64,000 nucleotides of DNA from assembly GCA_023151315.1 (NCBI GenBank), contig JAKLJE010000001.1, forward strand, positions 62,001 to 126,000, read 5' to 3'. Under the pieces are notes generated by a model. That model ran no database searches. It saw only the letters and a program-made list of their open reading frames with translations, and was not told where the DNA came from. Shown here one piece after another: positions 16,127 to 25,131 of the stretch; positions within the stretch are counted from its first letter, which is position 1; every line of letters begins with the position of its first letter. A program made the position numbers and the translations under genes. This DNA comes from Bacteroidia bacterium (GTDB lineage Bacteria; Bacteroidota; Bacteroidia; Palsa-965).

Positions 16127-19100
16127 CTATTCAGCAACAGGAATACCGAGTGCATCCATTTGCGGTTTCCATTTCGTCGTCAGCGTGGCCTGTCCGTACA
16201 TTTCTGCCAGACCATACAACATCTGAATTTCTTCTTTTTTACTCAGATAGTCGCCACTGATATTCGGTAATGTTGTGTACCAGCGTATGCATGCTATTGC
16301 GTGATCGAACGCTTCGTTTGCCAATTGGTTTCCGAGTTTGTAATCGCCACACAACCACGCTGCGTCCGTCATGCTGATCCAGTAATCATCCGGAAGAATT
16401 TGTGTTGCCGGAATATTCTGCGAACATTTTCTGATTACTGCCGAAGCCTGTTCGTTCATTCCTGATTCTGCAAGAGCATGCGCTGTGATGGCGCAGGAGT
16501 AACGATAAGGATCGCTGAACATGCGTTGCACGGTTTCATCCGCATAGACACGAGGATCATTCAATCCGCCCCATTGAAACTGACGCATGATTAAGTCATA
16601 CGATTTTTCGAGATTCACCTGCGGACGTTCAACGAGATCTGCATCTTCGCGTTTGTTCGCAGTAGGAACCAAACGATAAGTGAGGCCTTCAAGTTGAAGA
16701 TATTCGCCAAGTCCGCCGTAACAACTCATTGGCATATTCACTGCGAAGTGAATCGGACGTTTCCACTTGTTGTGCGCGAGTATATCGAGAATGATCATCT
16801 GATCTTTCAGAATGTAGTTACCCGGAATGGTCCACTGAATTGAACCGCTGTCGTTGTCCGCAGCGAGTTTAACATAACGAGTTGGCAAATAATTTACAGT
16901 ATCACCTGAAACGGTTTCATATTGATATTGGAAATCATCGGTACTGAAAAACTCAACCACGTTTTCAAGCAACATTGTGTCTTCGCTCACATCAATTGTC
17001 AGCCAATCACGTGTTCCTTCACGATATTGCCAGCTGTTCATTGAAATCGGCAACGGATCGGCATCATATTGTTTGCGTTTCGCCTGATCGATGTACCAAT
17101 CGCTTCTGAAAAGTGAAAGACAAATAATGCGCACATCCTTGCGAACACCGAGCACTTCCTGTGCATACCACAACGGAAATGTATCGTTGTCGGCGTAAGT
17201 AAAAAGTATTCCGTTCTTTTCGCAGGAATTCAACATTGCAACAGCCAGATCCTGCGCAACAGTTCTTCCGGAACGATCGTGATCATCCCAATTCTGAATC
17301 AATACAATGAACGGAACCAAGCCGCTGAAAAGAACAGCAAGTCCTAATGCAAGTGTGCGTTTGATTTTATTGCGCCACTCATAAATGTTGAGTACGCCGA
17401 GACCGATCCAGATAGCAAATGCATAAAAAGAACCTACATACGCATAATCACGTTCACGCGGTTGCCACGGCGTTTGATTCAGATAAAATACAATTGCCAT
17501 TCCTGTAAATAAGAACAGCAATGCAGTAATCAACGCATCGCGCTTGCCATGTTTGATGTGATAAAATATTCCGGCAATACCAAGGAGCAAAGGCAGAAAC
17601 CAATACTTGTTATTTGCTTTGTTCGCTTTTAAAAGGGGAGGTAATACTTTATGATCGCCGATTCGATTATCGTCAATGAAACTCAATCCCGATTGCCAGT
17701 TGCCTTCTGCATCTCCTCCGTAACCTTCAAAATCGTTTTGTCTTCCTGCAAAATTCCACATGAAATAACGCAGATACATCCAACCCACCTGATACGTCAC
17801 AAAGAATTGCATGTTCTCTGAAAACGTCGGAATGTTTACCGTAGTTGATTTGCCATCGGCGTAAGTGAAAACCGTAGTTTCTCCTTTGATGTCGACCCAA
17901 TTTTTGTACGCAGATTCATGGCTTGCACTGTGCATGCGCGGAAACAACACACAGCCACGTTCATCGTAGTTGGTTTCGCTTCCTTTGCGATCATCACTGA
18001 TAATGTAACGGCCGGATTTTTCATCTTTAACGTAAACCGGAGTTCCGTCTATCCATGGTTGCTCTGCATCCGCAGGAGTATTGAATTGCGGACCGTAAAA
18101 CAATGGCCAGTCTCCGTATTGTTCCCGATTGAGATAAGAAAGCAAACTCACCGGATTGGAAGGATTGTTTTCGTTGATCGGTGTTCCTGCATTGGCGCGA
18201 ATCACAATGACAAGGAAGCTGGAATAACCCAACAATAAAACGGTCAATGACAAGAACACGACATTGACCACTCTGTGTTTTTTTACAATGGAAAACAGAA
18301 TTCCTCCAAGCAGAATTAAAATCACACCGATGAAGAAGGCGATGATGCCGGAGTTGAAACTCATTCCGAAATCATTCACAAACAACAATTCTGCTTTACC
18401 CGCAAGTTTCACGATACCGGGAATCAGAACATCCTGCACCAATCCGAGCAACAGAACTCCGACAACGAGCGCTCCTGAAATTCCTTTCCATGTAACGCGG
18501 TGATTTTTTCTAAAGTACCAGATCATCACTAATGCAGGAATCGTCAGAAGATTGAGCAGGTGTACACCGATTGACATTCCGATGAGTGCTGCTATCAAAA
18601 CGATCCAACGGTCGCTGCTGACATGATCAGCTTGTTCTTCCCATTTGAGCATGGCCCAGAAAACAACTGCGGTGAACAATGAACTCAATGCATAAACTTC
18701 ACCTTCAACAGCGGAAAACCAGAACGAATCTGTGAACGCATACGTAAGTGATCCGCACATACCTGCAAGCATGATGAGCACCATGCGCGACTGAGAGAAT
18801 TTCTGATCGTACCGCACAACAATTTTCTTCGCAAAATGTGTGATGGTCCAGAAGAGGAACATTACGGTTGCTGCACTGGCTAATCCCGACATGGCATTGA
18901 CCATCACGGCCACATTATTCACGTTCCCGAACGAAAGCAATCCGAAAACGCGACCCATGAGCAAAAAGAACGGTGCTCCCGGTGGGTGACCGCTTTCCAA
19001 TCCCCAGGCGCAGGCAATATATTCGCCGCAATCCCAGAAACTCGCGGTAGGTTCGAGAGTCAGCAAATAAACAAAAGCCGCTAAAACGAAAACCACCCAT

Positions 19101-19144
19101 CCGGAAATGAGATTCAGAAGGCGATATTGACCTGGAAGATTCAT
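16127..19144 (-). CDS. DUF2723 membrane glycosyltransferase-like protein (GT117 type)
   Basis: This 1005-residue protein has an N-terminal half with about 12 membrane segments and a soluble C-terminal half. The N-terminus matches DUF2723: LTLEPTASFWDCGEYIACAWGLESGHPPGAPFF (residues about 28-60) contains the acidic DCGE of the first loop, as in protein O-mannosyltransferase-type GT-C enzymes; the human relative TMEM260 is an O-mannosyltransferase. The C-terminal region (about 700-1005) has the segments NSWQYREGTRDW and ADNDTFPLWYAQEVLGVR and TPR-like helices. Bacteroidota commonly O-glycosylate secreted proteins, so a glycosyltransferase acting on the periplasmic side is likely but unproven. 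It is divergent from pheT and has its own -7 box four bases before the ATG. Confidence 0.85.
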   Translation of the reverse strand: MNLPGQYRLLNLISGWVVFVLAAFVYLLTLEPTASFWDCGEYIACAWGLESGHPPGAPFFLLMGRVFGLLSFGNVNNVAVMVNAMSGLASAATVMFLFWTITHFAKKIVVRYDQKFSQSRMVLIMLAGMCGSLTYAFTDSFWFSAVEGEVYALSSLFTAVVFWAMLKWEEQADHVSSDRWIVLIAALIGMSIGVHLLNLLTIPALVMIWYFRKNHRVTWKGISGALVVGVLLLGLVQDVLIPGIVKLAGKAELLFVNDFGMSFNSGIIAFFIGVILILLGGILFSIVKKHRVVNVVFLSLTVLLLGYSSFLVIVIRANAGTPINENNPSNPVSLLSYLNREQYGDWPLFYGPQFNTPADAEQPWIDGTPVYVKDEKSGRYIISDDRKGSETNYDERGCVLFPRMHSASHESAYKNWVDIKGETTVFTYADGKSTTVNIPTFSENMQFFVTYQVGWMYLRYFMWNFAGRQNDFEGYGGDAEGNWQSGLSFIDDNRIGDHKVLPPLLKANKANNKYWFLPLLLGIAGIFYHIKHGKRDALITALLFLFTGMAIVFYLNQTPWQPRERDYAYVGSFYAFAIWIGLGVLNIYEWRNKIKRTLALGLAVLFSGLVPFIVLIQNWDDHDRSGRTVAQDLAVAMLNSCEKNGILFTYADNDTFPLWYAQEVLGVRKDVRIICLSLFRSDWYIDQAKRKQYDADPLPISMNSWQYREGTRDWLTIDVSEDTMLLENVVEFFSTDDFQYQYETVSGDTVNYLPTRYVKLAADNDSGSIQWTIPGNYILKDQMIILDILAHNKWKRPIHFAVNMPMSCYGGLGEYLQLEGLTYRLVPTANKREDADLVERPQVNLEKSYDLIMRQFQWGGLNDPRVYADETVQRMFSDPYRYSCAITAHALAESGMNEQASAVIRKCSQNIPATQILPDDYWISMTDAAWLCGDYKLGNQLANEAFDHAIACIRWYTTLPNISGDYLSKKEEIQMLYGLAEMYGQATLTTKWKPQMDALGIPVAE

Positions 19145-19148
19145 CGGG

Positions 19149-19156
19149 CAAAGATA
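19149..19156 (-). promoter_or_regulatory. -7 box (TATCTTTG) four bases before the DUF2723 start
   Basis: On the minus strand TATCTTTG fits TAnnTTTG exactly and is separated from the ATG at 19144 by CCCG. The -33 position reads TTC-like rather than TTG. Confidence 0.5.
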
Positions 19157-19199
19157 GGTATTCGGGCGTGAGGCGAACCCGTGTCTGAAGTCAATTTCC

Positions 19200-19207
19200 T
19201 ACCTTTG
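19200..19207 (+). promoter_or_regulatory. -7 box (TACCTTTG) six bases before the pheT start
   Basis: TACCTTTG fits the consensus and ends six bases before the ATG at 19214. Because a promoter here would start transcription at about 19211-19214, the in-frame GTG at 19181 cannot be the start. Confidence 0.5.
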
Positions 19208-19213
19208 CACACT

Positions 19214-21682
19214 ATGAAAATCTCACTGAACTGGCTTAAGGAATATTACCAAACTGATTTATCTGCGCAGCAGATTTCAGAGGCGCTCACGGGTTGCGGA
19301 CTTGAAGTGGAAAGCATGGAGTCTTTTGAGTCGTTGCCGGGTGGATTGCGTGGCGTTGTAATCGGCCAGGTGATGGAATGTGCGAAGCATCCGAATGCTG
19401 ATAAACTTTCACTTACGAAAGTGGATGTTGGCGGAGCGGAATTGCTGAGTATCGTTTGCGGTGCTCCGAATGTTGCTGCAGGACAGAAAGTGGTGGTTGC
19501 TACCGTTGGAGCGATGCTTCATCCTGTGGAAGGAGAACCTTTCGAAATAAAGAAATCCAAGATTCGCGGTGAACTGTCTGAAGGAATGATTTGTGCGGAA
19601 GATGAAATCGGATTGGGAAAATCACATGCAGGAATAATTGTTCTGGATGAAGATGCAAAAGTCGGCACGCCTGCTGCAGAACATTTCGGAATCAGTTCGG
19701 ATACTGTGTTTGAAATCGGATTGACTCCGAATCGTGTTGATGCTGCTTCGCATTTCGGTGTGGCGCGTGATCTCGCTGCTGTTGTGCTCGCGCAGAAACT
19801 GATTACAGATCATAATGCAGAATCGAATTCAGCTTCGTTTCCTGCTGTTGCATCACTTACGGAAGAACTGCCGGCGTGTCCGGTTGAAGTTGTGATTGAA
19901 GATGCCGCAGCATGCAAACGTTACAGCGGAATCACAGTGAGTGTCAAAGTCGGACCATCTCCTGATTGGTTACAGAATCGTTTGAAAGCAATCGGTCTGC
20001 GACCGATCAATAATATTGTTGACATCACGAATTATGTGATGCACGAAACAGGTCAACCTTTGCACGCATTTGACGCAGCGAAAATCAAAGGAAACAAAGT
20101 TGTGATCCGTAAGTGTGCAGAAGGAACTGAGTTCGTTACGCTTGATGAAGTAAAACGCAAGCTGACTGCGAATGATCTGATGATCTGCAACGAAAGTGAG
20201 CCGATGTGCATTGCGGGTGTTTTCGGCGGACTTGATTCCGGCGTTACGGAAAGCACAACGAAAATCTTCCTTGAAAGTGCTGCATTTGATTCGGTGAGCG
20301 TACGTAAAACATCGAAGCATCATCAATTGAAAACAGATTCGAGTTTCCGCTTCGAGCGCGGATCGGATCCTGAAATTACAGTGAACGCGTTGTTGCGTGC
20401 AGTGTATCTCATTGATGAAATCGGCGCGGGCAATGTTACATCACAAATCACGGATCAGTATCCTGGCAAGAAAGAAGCAGTTGAGATTGCATTCTCATTC
20501 GACACTTGTGATACGTTGATCGGAAAACATATTGATCGTTCCATCATTCGTAAGATTCTTACGGCGTTGGGAATGGAAATTATCAGCGACGGAAAAGATG
20601 CGTTGCTTCTTTCTGTTCCGCAATTCAAAGTTGATGTAACGCGTGCGGCGGATGTTGTGGAAGAAGTGTTGCGTGTTTACGGTTACAACAATATCGGTTT
20701 CCCTGAGAAACTTCAGATTTCAGCTTCACACATGAAGCATCCTGATCCGGAGAAGTTGCGCGAAACTGTATCTGATTTGCTGGCTTCGCGTGGTTTCAGA
20801 GAAATTCTGAATAACTCATTAACGCGCACTGCGTACTACGGAAAGTTCGCAGGATTGAACAGTGAAGACACGGTGCAGATTCTGAATCCGCTTAGTTCTG
20901 ATCTTGGAGTAATGCGCATGACATTGCTGTTCGGCGGTCTTGAAAGCATCACTTACAATGTGAATCGCAAGAATGCGGATCAGCGTTTGTTTGAGTTCGG
21001 AAAAGTTTATCGTTTGAATAACGCGGCTCAGGAAGGCGAATGGAAATGGGAAGAGCGCGAGCAACTTCTCGTTTTACTCAGTGGAAATCGTCGTCCTGAA
21101 AGCTGGGAAGGGAAATCCAATGCTGTTTCATTCGGTGATATTCGCAGAGAAGCAGAAGTGATTCTGAATCGCATAGGCATTACGGGTCTCACTTGGGAAG
21201 CCGGAGCGAATGAGATATATGCTGAAAGTCTGCGCGGAATGTCGGGCAAGCGTGAAGTGGTGCGCATTGGGGTCGTTTCTCCGAAAGCGTTGAAACTTAC
21301 AGATACGCAGGTTGCAGTTTATGCAGCGGAATTCGAATGGTCGGAAGTATTGCGTTTGCTGCGCAAGCAGAAGGCAGTACGTTACACTGAAGTATCGAAG
21401 TTCCCTGCGGTACGACGCGATCTTGCATTGGTGATTGACCGCGCTGTGAAGTATCAGCAGATTGAGGAGTTGGCTTGGAATACAGAACGCAAGTTGCTGC
21501 GTGAAGTGAATCTGTTTGACGTTTACGAAGGCGATAAACTCGGAGAAGGGAAGAAGTCGTATGCAGTGAGCTTTATGCTGCAGGACAACGACGCGACACT
21601 GACAGACAAACAGATTGAAAAAACGATGGAGCGCTTACAGAAAGCGTTTGAGGAGAAGGTTGGTGCGGTGATACGTTCGTAA
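19214..21682 (+). CDS. pheT: Phenylalanine--tRNA ligase beta subunit
   Basis: PheT is the large subunit of the alpha2/beta2 synthetase that charges tRNA-Phe; it carries tRNA binding and editing. I use the ATG at 19214 (MKISLNWLKEYY), giving 822 residues. Domains in order: N-terminal B1 and EMAP-like tRNA-binding domain (AKHPNADKLSLTKVDVG, about 48-65), B3/B4 editing domain with RFERGSDPE, B5 domain, the catalytic-like region (ASRGFREILNNSLT) and the C-terminal FDX-ACB anticodon-binding domain (FPAVRRDLALVID onward). pheS is not adjacent. A hairpin terminator follows. Confidence 0.97.
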   Translation: MKISLNWLKEYYQTDLSAQQISEALTGCGLEVESMESFESLPGGLRGVVIGQVMECAKHPNADKLSLTKVDVGGAELLSIVCGAPNVAAGQKVVVATVGAMLHPVEGEPFEIKKSKIRGELSEGMICAEDEIGLGKSHAGIIVLDEDAKVGTPAAEHFGISSDTVFEIGLTPNRVDAASHFGVARDLAAVVLAQKLITDHNAESNSASFPAVASLTEELPACPVEVVIEDAAACKRYSGITVSVKVGPSPDWLQNRLKAIGLRPINNIVDITNYVMHETGQPLHAFDAAKIKGNKVVIRKCAEGTEFVTLDEVKRKLTANDLMICNESEPMCIAGVFGGLDSGVTESTTKIFLESAAFDSVSVRKTSKHHQLKTDSSFRFERGSDPEITVNALLRAVYLIDEIGAGNVTSQITDQYPGKKEAVEIAFSFDTCDTLIGKHIDRSIIRKILTALGMEIISDGKDALLLSVPQFKVDVTRAADVVEEVLRVYGYNNIGFPEKLQISASHMKHPDPEKLRETVSDLLASRGFREILNNSLTRTAYYGKFAGLNSEDTVQILNPLSSDLGVMRMTLLFGGLESITYNVNRKNADQRLFEFGKVYRLNNAAQEGEWKWEEREQLLVLLSGNRRPESWEGKSNAVSFGDIRREAEVILNRIGITGLTWEAGANEIYAESLRGMSGKREVVRIGVVSPKALKLTDTQVAVYAAEFEWSEVLRLLRKQKAVRYTEVSKFPAVRRDLALVIDRAVKYQQIEELAWNTERKLLREVNLFDVYEGDKLGEGKKSYAVSFMLQDNDATLTDKQIEKTMERLQKAFEEKVGAVIRS

Positions 21683-21699
21683 GGCATGATTAACTAAAT

Positions 21700-21732
21700 A
21701 AAAAAGCGCATCCGTTAATGATGCGCTTTTTT
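21700..21732. terminator. Bidirectional terminator between pheT and the TPR gene
   Basis: AAAAAAGCGCATC at 21700-21712 pairs perfectly with GATGCGCTTTTTT at 21720-21732 (13 bp, 7-base loop). Flanking A and T tracts make it usable from both convergent genes. Confidence 0.9.
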
Positions 21733-21750
21733 ATTCATGTCATACAGAAT

Positions 21751-22959
21751 TTACCCTTTCACGAGCTGCGTATTGATATACGTTCTGATGCGCTCCGTAT
21801 TCTTATCGCGGAAGTCTTTGTACTGATCCCAGAATGAAATGTGGAACATGCTCACCATTGCGAAGCAATCCAGATTTCCGGCTTCCTGCATTTTGCGTGC
21901 AAAACCGAATTCACCTTTTTCAGTGTCGGATTTCTTCAACATGTATTCCCAGCTGTAAACTTCAAGATACTTCGCTTCCGTTTGAGATTGTGATTTCGTA
22001 ATCATTCCGTCTTCATCACAGTAGTCAATGATCTTTTCTTTCGCACTGCGGTAGAACGACCATGGTTCTTCACTTGGCATGTACTGTGATTTCTGCCATG
22101 CCATATTCGGCATATCGTCTCTTTCCATCCAATGACGTTTCATTGTTTTGCCGAGTTTATCGCAACATTCTTCCAGTGTTTTGAAATATCCCACATGTGG
22201 ATAAGCAACAATTGCTTCAACGCACGCGTCGTAGCATTCCTGCCATTTCTTTTCTGACTTCAAACATTCAATAAGATAATAGCGCGGGTTCAGCATCTCA
22301 GGCTGTTGACGGATTGCGATTCGGTACCATGGAATTGCTTCGCTCCATTTTTCCTGCTTGTAATAACTTGCAGCGATACTGAATGCAGCATTATAATAAT
22401 TGGAATCCATCTTGTATGCTTTTTCATACTGACGAATAGCCGCTGCCCAGTTTTCCTTGGTGTATTCTTCATCACCTTTGCTCACGAGTTCTTTTGCATC
22501 TTCAGAGACGGTTGTGTCAACTGTAGGCTCAATCATCATATCGTGCATGAGCAATGAAGCGAGGTCCTGATTGTCGGCATAAAGTGTAGCCGCATAGCAA
22601 GCGTAAACAAGTTCACCGCGGTATTGAGTGGATTTCATTTTGTCGAAATCAACAGTAACCGTTCCGCCTTTAGATGCTTTTTTCAGCAGCCCCACGATGT
22701 CTTTGGAGAACTGTTCGTCGTATCTGATCTTTTCAAAATATACACGCTTCTTCCACAGTGCTTCGTCATGGATGTGAGATCGCTGAACAGAAGTCAAGGT
22801 GGAAATAGCCTTATCGTATTTTTTCTTCGCAAAAAGTTTCTCTGCTTTTTCTACAGATTTTGTTTCGGCGGCTGTGTACGTCTGGGCGGACGCAGGAATA
22901 ATCATCAGAAAGGTCAGCAGGGTAAGGAATGCTCCTTTCAGCAGGGCGTTTTTAATCAT
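21751..22959 (-). CDS. Secreted TPR-repeat protein
   Basis: The 402-residue protein has a Sec signal peptide (ending IPASAQ) and TPR-type helices: AEKLFAKKKYDKAISTL at about 38-54 and AIRQYEKAYKMDSNYYNAAFSIAASYYKQEKWSEAIPWYRIAIRQQ-type repeats in the middle (I quote only the start, WAAAIRQYEKAYKMDSNYY). The C-terminal 130 residues lack clear repeats and are rich in Trp/Tyr. It starts 12 bases after the upstream lipoprotein gene and is probably co-transcribed with it. TPR proteins are scaffolds; no partner is evident. Confidence 0.8.
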   Translation of the reverse strand: MIKNALLKGAFLTLLTFLMIIPASAQTYTAAETKSVEKAEKLFAKKKYDKAISTLTSVQRSHIHDEALWKKRVYFEKIRYDEQFSKDIVGLLKKASKGGTVTVDFDKMKSTQYRGELVYACYAATLYADNQDLASLLMHDMMIEPTVDTTVSEDAKELVSKGDEEYTKENWAAAIRQYEKAYKMDSNYYNAAFSIAASYYKQEKWSEAIPWYRIAIRQQPEMLNPRYYLIECLKSEKKWQECYDACVEAIVAYPHVGYFKTLEECCDKLGKTMKRHWMERDDMPNMAWQKSQYMPSEEPWSFYRSAKEKIIDYCDEDGMITKSQSQTEAKYLEVYSWEYMLKKSDTEKGEFGFARKMQEAGNLDCFAMVSMFHISFWDQYKDFRDKNTERIRTYINTQLVKG

Positions 22960-22971
22960 ATTGGGTTGGAA

Positions 22972-23397
22972 TTATTGACGTGTAAGGACAGCGGTACACG
23001 TATCGATGGCGCTTCCATCGTTTACTGTGTAACTCATGTTGATGGTGTTGTTTCCGCTCATTGAACCGCTTCCCTGCAACTGACTTGCATTGTAGGTTTG
23101 TTGATTCAATGTAAGATTGGATCCCGATACATTCGCAACTGCTTTGAAAGAAAATCCTACGTTGTAGAAATTCTCCATCAGCACCTGTGAAGAGTTAGTA
23201 GTGGAAAGGTTGATGTGAACATCGTACGGAGTTTGTCCGATCTGTGAACTCTGCTCCACGCAGTGCCACACATCAACAAACTTATCGCGCTCATCAAGCG
23301 GACCTTCTTCTTCTGGTTGACATGAGAACGCAAGGAAAGCCACCGGCAATACCGCAAGCATGGCTTTTTTCATGTTATTCGGGCTGAACTTCATCAT
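22972..23397 (-). CDS. Small lipoprotein of unknown function
   Basis: The product is 141 residues, or 133 if the ATG of MKKAMLAV at 23373 is the start; the second has the better signal peptide. The lipobox is AFSC, followed by an acidic QPEEEGPLDERDKF tether. The rest is a small lipocalin-like beta domain: VDVWHCVEQSSQIGQ, then NLTLNQQTYNASQLQGSGSM, ending DTCTAVLTRQ. This is the 'expected measure of G-x-W strand then variable strands' layout seen in many Bacteroidota lipoproteins, without known function. It lies in an operon with the downstream TPR gene (12-base gap). Confidence 0.72.
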   Translation of the reverse strand: MMKFSPNNMKKAMLAVLPVAFLAFSCQPEEEGPLDERDKFVDVWHCVEQSSQIGQTPYDVHINLSTTNSSQVLMENFYNVGFSFKAVANVSGSNLTLNQQTYNASQLQGSGSMSGNNTINMSYTVNDGSAIDTCTAVLTRQ

Positions 23398-23500
23398 AGC
23401 AAATATGGCATTTTACTATGAAATGGCAAATCGGATGCCAATCCGCGCTTTCGGATACGGAAGACAATAATTGGCGGATTTCGCTTAATCAGCGGTTATT

Positions 23501-23902
23501 TCAGGAAGGAAGAGCCGTTTTGTTTTCCAGTTTACGTCGCAGTTCCGGATCGTAGTGGACGAAAATGTTGAACCAGATGTTCCGCGCAAAACGGAAAAAG
23601 AGCGGGAAACCGAATATGTAAACAGTAATTACGAACGCCAGAAGAGCTCCGAAGCCAAGATCAAAAAGCAGATAAAGCAGCATGGCCGGAACTACCATCA
23701 CCGCGACACCCAACGCATAGCTAACATACATTGCGCCGTAGTAAAATCCTGTTTCCGGTTCATATGATTGACCGCAACAGTCACACTTCTTCTTCATCAC
23801 ACTTAGCGTGGAAAGATGGTAAGGATTGTTGTCGACGTAGAGGTTATCGAGATTGCACTTCGGACATTTGGAGCGAAGAACACTGGTGAAAAAACCTGCC
23901 AT
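23501..23902 (-). CDS. DUF983 membrane protein with zinc-ribbon-like cysteines
   Basis: The 133-residue protein matches DUF983. It begins with two CxxC-type knuckles, SKCPKCNLDNLY and KKCDCCGQSYEPETGFYYGAMYVSY (quoted in part), followed by two hydrophobic segments (about 60-85 and 88-108). Family members have no defined function; the cysteine pairs suggest metal binding on the cytoplasmic face. The minus-strand box TAACTTTG (23922-23929) lies 19 bases upstream of the ATG and may be the promoter. Confidence 0.88.
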   Translation of the reverse strand: MAGFFTSVLRSKCPKCNLDNLYVDNNPYHLSTLSVMKKKCDCCGQSYEPETGFYYGAMYVSYALGVAVMVVPAMLLYLLFDLGFGALLAFVITVYIFGFPLFFRFARNIWFNIFVHYDPELRRKLENKTALPS

Positions 23903-23969
23903 AGCGTAATAAGTTGGTAAGCAAAGTTACCGAATCCATTGATGCGGACTCGGTAACTATTGTTACAGA

Positions 23970-24176
23970 TTACTTTTTAGCCGGACAGGTATTCAGGCCG
24001 AAGATGGCGTATAACGGACAGAATCCGATAGCTGCGGTAAGAGTGAACACACCTGCGAGTACTAAAGCCACAATTCCTATTGTGCCTGTCAGAGTTCCGG
24101 TGAACCACAGAATAACCAATACTACTGAAAGAAGAAGTCGGATGATTCTGTCGATGTTTCCTACGTTGTTTTTCAT
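23970..24176 (-). CDS. DUF2892 (YgaP-type) small membrane protein
   Basis: The 68-residue protein is two hydrophobic helices (about 12-30 and 33-50) with the family signature MKNNVGNIDRIIRLLL at the N-terminus and GFCPLYAIFGLNTC at the C-terminus. DUF2892 proteins are inner-membrane proteins often linked to sulfur or thiol chemistry through the rhodanese YgaP; here no rhodanese is fused or adjacent. A smaller membrane ORF lies just upstream on the same strand. Confidence 0.9.
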   Translation of the reverse strand: MKNNVGNIDRIIRLLLSVVLVILWFTGTLTGTIGIVALVLAGVFTLTAAIGFCPLYAIFGLNTCPAKK

Positions 24177-24189
24177 GACGAAGAGGTTT

Positions 24190-24288
24190 TTAGTCAGAGG
24201 TTAGTTTTTGAATCAGTACAACGATTCCAGTTACCGCTGATATGCAGATAACGCAAACCATGAGAAATAGGAACCATTTGTTTTTCAT
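24190..24288 (-). CDS. Possible 32-residue single-span membrane protein
   Basis: An ATG at 24288 opens a 32-codon frame, MKNKWFLFLMVCVICI followed by SAVTGIVVLIQKLTSD, ending at 24190. It has a positively charged start and one clean transmembrane helix of about 22 residues. It ends 13 bases before the DUF2892 start on the same strand, so the two could form a tiny operon. Support is composition and position only; I cannot rule out chance. Confidence 0.4.
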   Translation of the reverse strand: MKNKWFLFLMVCVICISAVTGIVVLIQKLTSD

Positions 24289-24364
24289 GAAGCAAACTTA
24301 TTCCGGTAAAACCACTTCCCCTGTGAGGGAAATCAGAAAAGGATGTATATACAAATGATTTTCG

Positions 24365-25105
24365 TCATGTTGTTTTGTGCACAACGCCGCAAAGAATGTA
24401 AAGCGGAAACCGAAGCTGAAATTCGGAAAGTCCTGTTGCTTCGAATTTTTTGCGCAATTCCGGCAAAGGGGCAACACCTGTTGCTTTGATCAGATGTTGC
24501 AGTGCCGACCAGGTTGAAAAATAGCCGATGAGTTGATCGATGTTCCAATGATATTCCATATTGAATTCAGGAAGTCGGATTCGCTGAAACGGAAACGGAA
24601 TGGATTTGTATTCTTCATCGAGATAACGACGCTCTTTGTCCCAATACGGACCGGTTTCGTTGTGATAGAAATCCTGAATGATTTGATCTGCCGTTCCGGT
24701 GCTTCGCATTACTCCGTAACCGATGACGACGATTAGTGCATCGGGAGCTGCAACGCGTTTCACTTCCTGATAGAATTTTTCGAAATCAAACCAGTGAATG
24801 GCTTGCGCTACTGTAATCAGGTCAACACTGTTACTTTCAATCGGAGTGTTGTAAGAATTGCTTTGAAAGTACTTTACGTTCTCTGCAACTTTAGCATTTG
24901 CGAGTTGTTTATCGCTCAGATCACTGGCGAATACCTTTTCGAAATGCGGTGCAAGCAGTGTTGCCAGCTGACCGTTTCCTGTTCCTGCGTCCCAAGCAGT
25001 TTTCTTTCGACTGCAATGCGCAACAATTTCAGAAATCAGTGTGTCCGGATAAACAGGACGGAACTTTGCGTATTCTGAAGATTGTTTCGAAAACAGGTCT
25101 TTCAT
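24365..25105 (-). CDS. Class I SAM-dependent methyltransferase
   Basis: The ATG at 25105 (MKDLFSKQSSEYAKFRPVYP) gives 246 residues. The SAM-binding motif I is AWDAGTGNGQLATLL (about 38-52), followed by VFASDLSDKQL and the post-motif VDLITVAQAIHWFD typical of the Methyltransf_11 group close to yeast trans-aconitate methyltransferase-like (Tmt1/Crg1) proteins. The YAKFRPVYP N-terminus is shared by that subgroup. The substrate cannot be deduced. It is downstream of the AT-rich orphan gene by 26 bases on the same strand. Confidence 0.88.
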   Translation of the reverse strand: MKDLFSKQSSEYAKFRPVYPDTLISEIVAHCSRKKTAWDAGTGNGQLATLLAPHFEKVFASDLSDKQLANAKVAENVKYFQSNSYNTPIESNSVDLITVAQAIHWFDFEKFYQEVKRVAAPDALIVVIGYGVMRSTGTADQIIQDFYHNETGPYWDKERRYLDEEYKSIPFPFQRIRLPEFNMEYHWNIDQLIGYFSTWSALQHLIKATGVAPLPELRKKFEATGLSEFQLRFPLYILCGVVHKTT

Positions 25106-25131
25106 GGTCAAACACGAAATCGTATTGGTTA

